From assembly GCA_020636845.1 (NCBI GenBank), contig JACJXD010000011.1, positions 1 to 64,000 on the forward strand: DNA of 64,000 nt, given 5' to 3'. A program made the position numbers and the translations under genes. The DNA comes from Bacteroidales bacterium. GTDB lineage: Bacteria > Bacteroidota > Bacteroidia > Bacteroidales > Tenuifilaceae. Of this stretch, positions 60,167 through 64,000 are shown piece after piece. The first letter of the stretch is position 1, and the number at the start of each line of letters is the position of its first letter. The notes under the pieces were generated by a model. That model saw only the letters and a program-made list of their open reading frames with translations, did no database searches and was not told the origin of the DNA.

Positions 60167-62470
60167 CTATTTAAACTCTTCCTGTTCGAAGGCCAGTTTC
60201 ATAACTTTTACAACTTTGCCTTCGTTGTCTTTAATAGGAATGTAAGTTTCCAGCAATTCAATGTTTCGTGAGTTGATGGTAATTGTCGATTTCACCTTAC
60301 GGGTTAAACCGGATTTTAGTCCATCCCAGAAATTGCCGTATTCTTTCTTTTGAACATCATTCAAAACCAAGTTATCGGAGTGATGTCCACCAATAATTTG
60401 TTCGCGGGCAATGCCTACCATTTTAATAAATGCGTCGTTAACGTTTATAATGTTTCCACCTAAATCGTATTCTACAACGTAAGCGCTGTTATGAATGGAT
60501 GTCATGAACTTTTCTATTTCGCCCGATTTGCGCTCCACCTCTTCTTGGGTAGCTTGTAACTCTTCCATATTTTGGCGCATTTCCTCTTCCTGAGCTTTCA
60601 TTTCTTCGGCTTGCATTTGCGATTGTTCCAAAAGCATTTTGGTACGCGCATTTACCTTAACGGATAGAATTGTAGAGGCGATACTTTCGGCAATCTTTTC
60701 GATAAAATCAACTTCATGGTTGTCAAGAACCTTAAACGAAGCCATTTCGATAACGCCCAAAACATTGTCTTCATGTTTTAGTGGAACCAAAATTACACAG
60801 CGAGGATTTGCTTCACCAAGTCCCGAGGTTATATTTACGTAATCGTCGGGAACATCGGTCATAAATATTGTTTCCTTTTCCAATGCACAGGCGCCAACCA
60901 GCCCTTCGCCCTTTTCCAGTTGTTTGGTTATGTACTTTTTCCTATCCCATGCAAATGCCGAAATCAACTCGAAATACTGGTGCGATTTATCTTCATCGTT
61001 CCACAAGAAGATTCCGCCCTGATTTGCTCCGACATATTTAACCAGTTCGGCGATGACTTTATCGCAAAGTTGTTGCAAATTGCTGTTGTTTTGCCTTAAA
61101 ATTTCACCAAATTTAGCATGACCTTCGTTAGCCCAAGAGCGTTTCTGGTCTTCAACTTTTCGCTGTTCTTCTTCGCCAGCGGCCTGTTTAAGACTATCGC
61201 GCATGTGAATTAACGATTTTCCCAGAACATCTTTATCGCTAAGGAGTTCAAGGTACGAGGTGTAATTTCCTTTACCTATTTCGTTGGCAAAGTTGGTTTT
61301 ATGGTTCAATCCTTCGATGGAAGTATTTAAGGCCAGCGACATTTCTTCTATTTCATCACCGGAATTGACTTTAACATTTAAATCGTCCGAAATTTCACCT
61401 TTGGCAATGAGTTTCAGAACGTTGGTTATTTTTTTAATTGGCTTTACAAGGTTGTTGGATACGAACAAAAGGACAATTACCATTATTAGAAGTCCCGAAA
61501 TGCTGACAAGTAACGAAATCCAGATTGTTTTTTGTGCTTGGGCCGTAATAATGCTTAAAGGTGCGGATAAAACAAGCGCCCACGGAGTTTTGATTTTTCC
61601 GGCAATGATGGGAGCGTAGCAGATTAAAATTTTGTTTCCTGTAGAATCTGTTTTAATGTAGTTGAACTCTTTCCCTTTGGCTATGTGAGCAAGAATATTT
61701 TGCTCTTTTTCTTCTTCCGGAAACAGATCCGATACTTTTTTATAAATGTATTCCTTATTTGGGTGTGCCGCAATAATGCCGGTATTCGATACTAAATATG
61801 CATAACTTCCTTCGAAAGGCTTTATTTTGGTTATCATATCCTGTAAGTCGTCCAGCGTAACATCAATAGCAATACCTCCGGCAAATTCCTTATTTACGTA
61901 AACAGGTGAAGAGTAGGTAATCATTAATTTTTGTTCGGCTTTTCCTGCAGTGCCCTGATCGAGGTATGGTTCCCAAATAGATTCAATTCCATTTCTTTTA
62001 AACGCACCGTATATGGGAGGATCGCCATCCATACTTCTGTCTTCGTATAACCATTTTAGTTGGTTATTTTCCCGTAGTGTGGTTATACAAAATCTGCCGT
62101 AATCCTTGTCGTAACCCGGACGGAAATACTTATACTCCCAGCTATCCCAAATGGAATAAAAATCGGTATTTTCCCTTAAAACCGGCATGTACATTTCGGT
62201 AAAGAGTTTTTTCCATTCTTCAAAAGGCATGTCTTGATATACCGTAAATGCTTGGGATAGCGTGCGAACAAGCGATAAGTTCTTTTCGAAAACGCCCTCA
62301 ACTTTACCAGCCGAAACCTTTGCCGAGAGTTCCGTTTTCGCAATAGCATCGTTGTATATGGTTTTTCTAGATGTTGTTAAAACATAACCCATCGAAACCA
62401 TGTAAAGAACAACGGTTGTTCCTAAGATGTATATTAGTATTTTTTGCCTGATTTTGAGTCTTTTCTTCAT
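60167..62470 (-). CDS. Membrane sensor: dCache-HAMP-GAF-coiled coil-PAS, no catalytic output
   Basis: 767 residues from the ATG at 62470 (TTG at 62488 also in frame). One membrane helix near 10-30, a periplasmic double Cache domain to about 320 (FAGGIAIDVTLDDLQ, AYLVSNTGIIAAHPNKE), a second helix near 325-350, then HAMP (NNLVKPIKKITNVLKLIAKG). A GAF domain follows (ISAFAWDRKKY, GEGLVGACALEKETI), then a Gln/Glu-rich coiled coil at about 620-660 (EEMKAQEEEMRQNMEELQAT) and a PAS domain. There is no kinase, methyl-accepting or GGDEF domain. It must signal through a partner. Monocistronic. Confidence 0.82.
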   Translation of the reverse strand: MKKRLKIRQKILIYILGTTVVLYMVSMGYVLTTSRKTIYNDAIAKTELSAKVSAGKVEGVFEKNLSLVRTLSQAFTVYQDMPFEEWKKLFTEMYMPVLRENTDFYSIWDSWEYKYFRPGYDKDYGRFCITTLRENNQLKWLYEDRSMDGDPPIYGAFKRNGIESIWEPYLDQGTAGKAEQKLMITYSSPVYVNKEFAGGIAIDVTLDDLQDMITKIKPFEGSYAYLVSNTGIIAAHPNKEYIYKKVSDLFPEEEKEQNILAHIAKGKEFNYIKTDSTGNKILICYAPIIAGKIKTPWALVLSAPLSIITAQAQKTIWISLLVSISGLLIMVIVLLFVSNNLVKPIKKITNVLKLIAKGEISDDLNVKVNSGDEIEEMSLALNTSIEGLNHKTNFANEIGKGNYTSYLELLSDKDVLGKSLIHMRDSLKQAAGEEEQRKVEDQKRSWANEGHAKFGEILRQNNSNLQQLCDKVIAELVKYVGANQGGIFLWNDEDKSHQYFELISAFAWDRKKYITKQLEKGEGLVGACALEKETIFMTDVPDDYVNITSGLGEANPRCVILVPLKHEDNVLGVIEMASFKVLDNHEVDFIEKIAESIASTILSVKVNARTKMLLEQSQMQAEEMKAQEEEMRQNMEELQATQEEVERKSGEIEKFMTSIHNSAYVVEYDLGGNIINVNDAFIKMVGIAREQIIGGHHSDNLVLNDVQKKEYGNFWDGLKSGLTRKVKSTITINSRNIELLETYIPIKDNEGKVVKVMKLAFEQEEFK

Positions 62471-62610
62471 ATCGCTGGAATTTTGCAATAAACTTATAGT
62501 ATTTTGGTTAATTATACAACGTTGCTTCTAAATATTTTCGAGTTAAAAGGCTGCTTATATTGGAATTTTTACTTTGAAGAAAATTTATATACTATATCAT
62601 ATACTGCCTG

Positions 62611-62654
62611 AAACTAAAACGAGGTTGTCTAAAAAGACAACCTCGTTTTAGTTT
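62611..62654 (-). terminator. Long perfect hairpin terminator of the TonB receptor gene
   Basis: Twenty-base perfect stem (62611-62630 with 62635-62654), AAAA loop; key sequence ACGAGGTTGTCT / AGACAACCTCGT. The right arm overlaps the receptor's stop codon by two bases. Confidence 0.8.
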
Positions 62655-64000
62655 AGAATGAAAGATTTGCTCTTAAGTAGATGTTTATTCCTGGTTCAAC
62701 GCTAATATCTCCTCTGTTTGTTGCAAGATGGTTTGTATATTTTCTATCGGTTACGTTATCGATACCGCCAAAAAGTTGCAGCTTAGTTGTACCAATGTTT
62801 ATTTTGGTAGAACTTATAGCCAAGTCTAAGCGGGTATAACCGCCTGTTTCAACTTCACCCTCGGCGATCTTATCTTGTTTTGTTGCTCCAATTACAGTTA
62901 TCTCTGCCGACCCAATTTTAGGAAATGTGTAACGGAGGCCTAATCGTCCGTTTAAAGGAGGAATTTGAGGAAGGTTTGTGTCCTCTTCCGTGTCCTTTCC
63001 TCTAACAAACGAACCTGTACCAAATAGTACAAAATTGGAGTAAAAGTTATACTGAAACCCGAAATCGAATCCGTAAAGTAGCGCTTTGCTAACATTTGCA
63101 TTTATAAGGGCGGGTAACGTGTCGGTTGTACCGGCTGTGAGAGTATAAATAAACTCACCGGAAGTCTCAACTATCATATCGGAAATCCAATTTGCAAATG
63201 TTCCAAGTTGAAGGTTGAACTTGGGTTTCCAAATTTTCAATCCTAAATCGGCAGAGTAACCTTTTTCCGGTTTTAACGAGGGGTCGCCTAAGCGCACAAG
63301 GTTGCCAAGATCTATGTATTTAAATCTCTCTTCCAACGAAGGGGATCTGAAGGAACGTGCAACGTTAGCGGTTAAATCGACATCTTCGGAAAGTTTATAA
63401 ATTGCTCCGGCATTTGCGCTCCACGAAAGACTGTTTTCGCTTCCTTTTTCGAATGTTATCCGTTGAGTTGCAGGCGAATTGTTTATAACATCATTGGTTA
63501 TAATATAGTCAACGTCGTACCCTTGATCGTTTTTGACCCAAATGCCATCCATTCTGCCACCGGCTAGCAGCGTTAATTTATTGTTTAAGAGATGTGCTTC
63601 GTCCTGTACGAAAATTCCTGCGCTTTTGAAGTTAGAATTAGGAATAGGCGTTTCGCCACGTACCAGGTAGTTTGTTGCAAGAATATCTCCCGAAGGATTT
63701 AAAACATCCACGGTAATATATTTTTCACGACTGGTAGTTAACCAGCGTCCCCACATATCTGTACCGGCAATAAGCGTATTCGTGTTGGTTAATTTCCATG
63801 TGCTTTGCAGTTGAATACCGTGTGTTAGGTGTTTCCCTGTTGGGGTAATAAGTGTTGGGGTAACACGTTGAGTATTTCCATTAGGAAGAGTTGCCGTTGT
63901 TACCGTGTTGGGATTCATCTCCACATCACGCAGAATGTACTGTGTAAAATAGTTTAACTTTAACGATGTTAACTTTTCGGTTATATTCTTAATTTCATAG
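62653..64000 (-). CDS. TonB-dependent outer-membrane receptor (5' end outside window)
   Basis: C-terminal ~449 codons of a beta-barrel receptor. The frame stays open to position 64000, so the apparent start near 63924 is internal. Family marks: SFRSPSLEERFKYIDLGNL, GDPSLKPEKGYSADLGLKIW, NGRLGLRYTFP, GGIDNVTDRKYTNHL, and a terminal Phe in YLRANLSF as required for BAM insertion. It resembles siderophore, haem or cobalamin receptors (FepA/BtuB type) rather than SusC. The plug domain and substrate are not visible. Confidence 0.88.
   Translation of the reverse strand, partial: YEIKNITEKLTSLKLNYFTQYILRDVEMNPNTVTTATLPNGNTQRVTPTLITPTGKHLTHGIQLQSTWKLTNTNTLIAGTDMWGRWLTTSREKYITVDVLNPSGDILATNYLVRGETPIPNSNFKSAGIFVQDEAHLLNNKLTLLAGGRMDGIWVKNDQGYDVDYIITNDVINNSPATQRITFEKGSENSLSWSANAGAIYKLSEDVDLTANVARSFRSPSLEERFKYIDLGNLVRLGDPSLKPEKGYSADLGLKIWKPKFNLQLGTFANWISDMIVETSGEFIYTLTAGTTDTLPALINANVSKALLYGFDFGFQYNFYSNFVLFGTGSFVRGKDTEEDTNLPQIPPLNGRLGLRYTFPKIGSAEITVIGATKQDKIAEGEVETGGYTRLDLAISSTKINIGTTKLQLFGGIDNVTDRKYTNHLATNRGDISVEPGINIYLRANLSF

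Overview
The window reads as chromosomal DNA of an anaerobic, hydrogen-producing member of the Bacteroidetes, probably order Bacteroidales. The evidence is GldF and GldG, SPOR/PD40 envelope proteins, a GH53 lipoprotein, a TonB-dependent receptor, futalosine-route menaquinone synthesis (MqnA), promoters of the TAnnTTTG type, and a complete bifurcating-type [FeFe] hydrogenase. There is no transposase, phage gene, CRISPR array or rRNA operon. Both ends cut genes: a GH53 galactanase at 1-838 and a TonB-dependent receptor at 62653-64000.

Positions 3416-22128 form a hydrogen/redox island. hydC-hydB-hydA encode a trimeric [FeFe] hydrogenase and are followed by a hydrogenase-like sensor fused to a histidine kinase, a lone receiver protein, a receiver-histidine kinase, the NADH sensor Rex, a RibF-like protein and, after a gap, the maturase HydG. 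Divergently transcribed are a [2Fe-2S] ferredoxin-like protein, a second hydrogenase-like sensor ending in PAS, and a SpoIIE/PP2C phosphatase. A TM1266-type hydrogenase regulator lies further on, behind a large outer-membrane metalloprotease. The island thus has two H-cluster-like sensor paralogues, one feeding a kinase and one probably a phosphatase, beside the enzyme whose substrate they may sense. A near-consensus Rex operator lies between the two divergent operons. HydE and HydF are not in the window.

Positions 22381-29455 hold surE, a small membrane gene, lpxB, a SpoIID-like gene, gldF, gldG and a DUF4340-like gene, mostly packed tightly as one operon. Positions 29755-46003 are housekeeping: dnaN, a DnaQ-like exonuclease, an ICMT-like methyltransferase, an FAH-family enzyme, a BaiN-like flavoprotein, an HD protein, a HAD phosphatase, an aminotransferase, mltG, a GNAT, an NfeD protease, mqnA, purB and an MsbA-like exporter. 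Positions 46028-54836 carry two tRNA-Ser genes, HU, a TrmH-like methylase, a LytTR regulator, a class III aminotransferase, a DPP III lipoprotein and a membrane-tethered receiver-like protein. The end holds htpG, an M23/LysM peptidase, a conserved protein of unknown function, a Cache-HAMP-GAF-PAS sensor and the TonB receptor.

Two dispersed repeat families are visible by eye. One pair (7059-7194 and 26655-26788) precedes hydC and supplies the start codon of gldG. The other (57158-57329 and 58315-58437) flanks the M23 peptidase gene. Many start codons were moved inward from the longest open frame to the first sensible ATG; this is stated in each entry.
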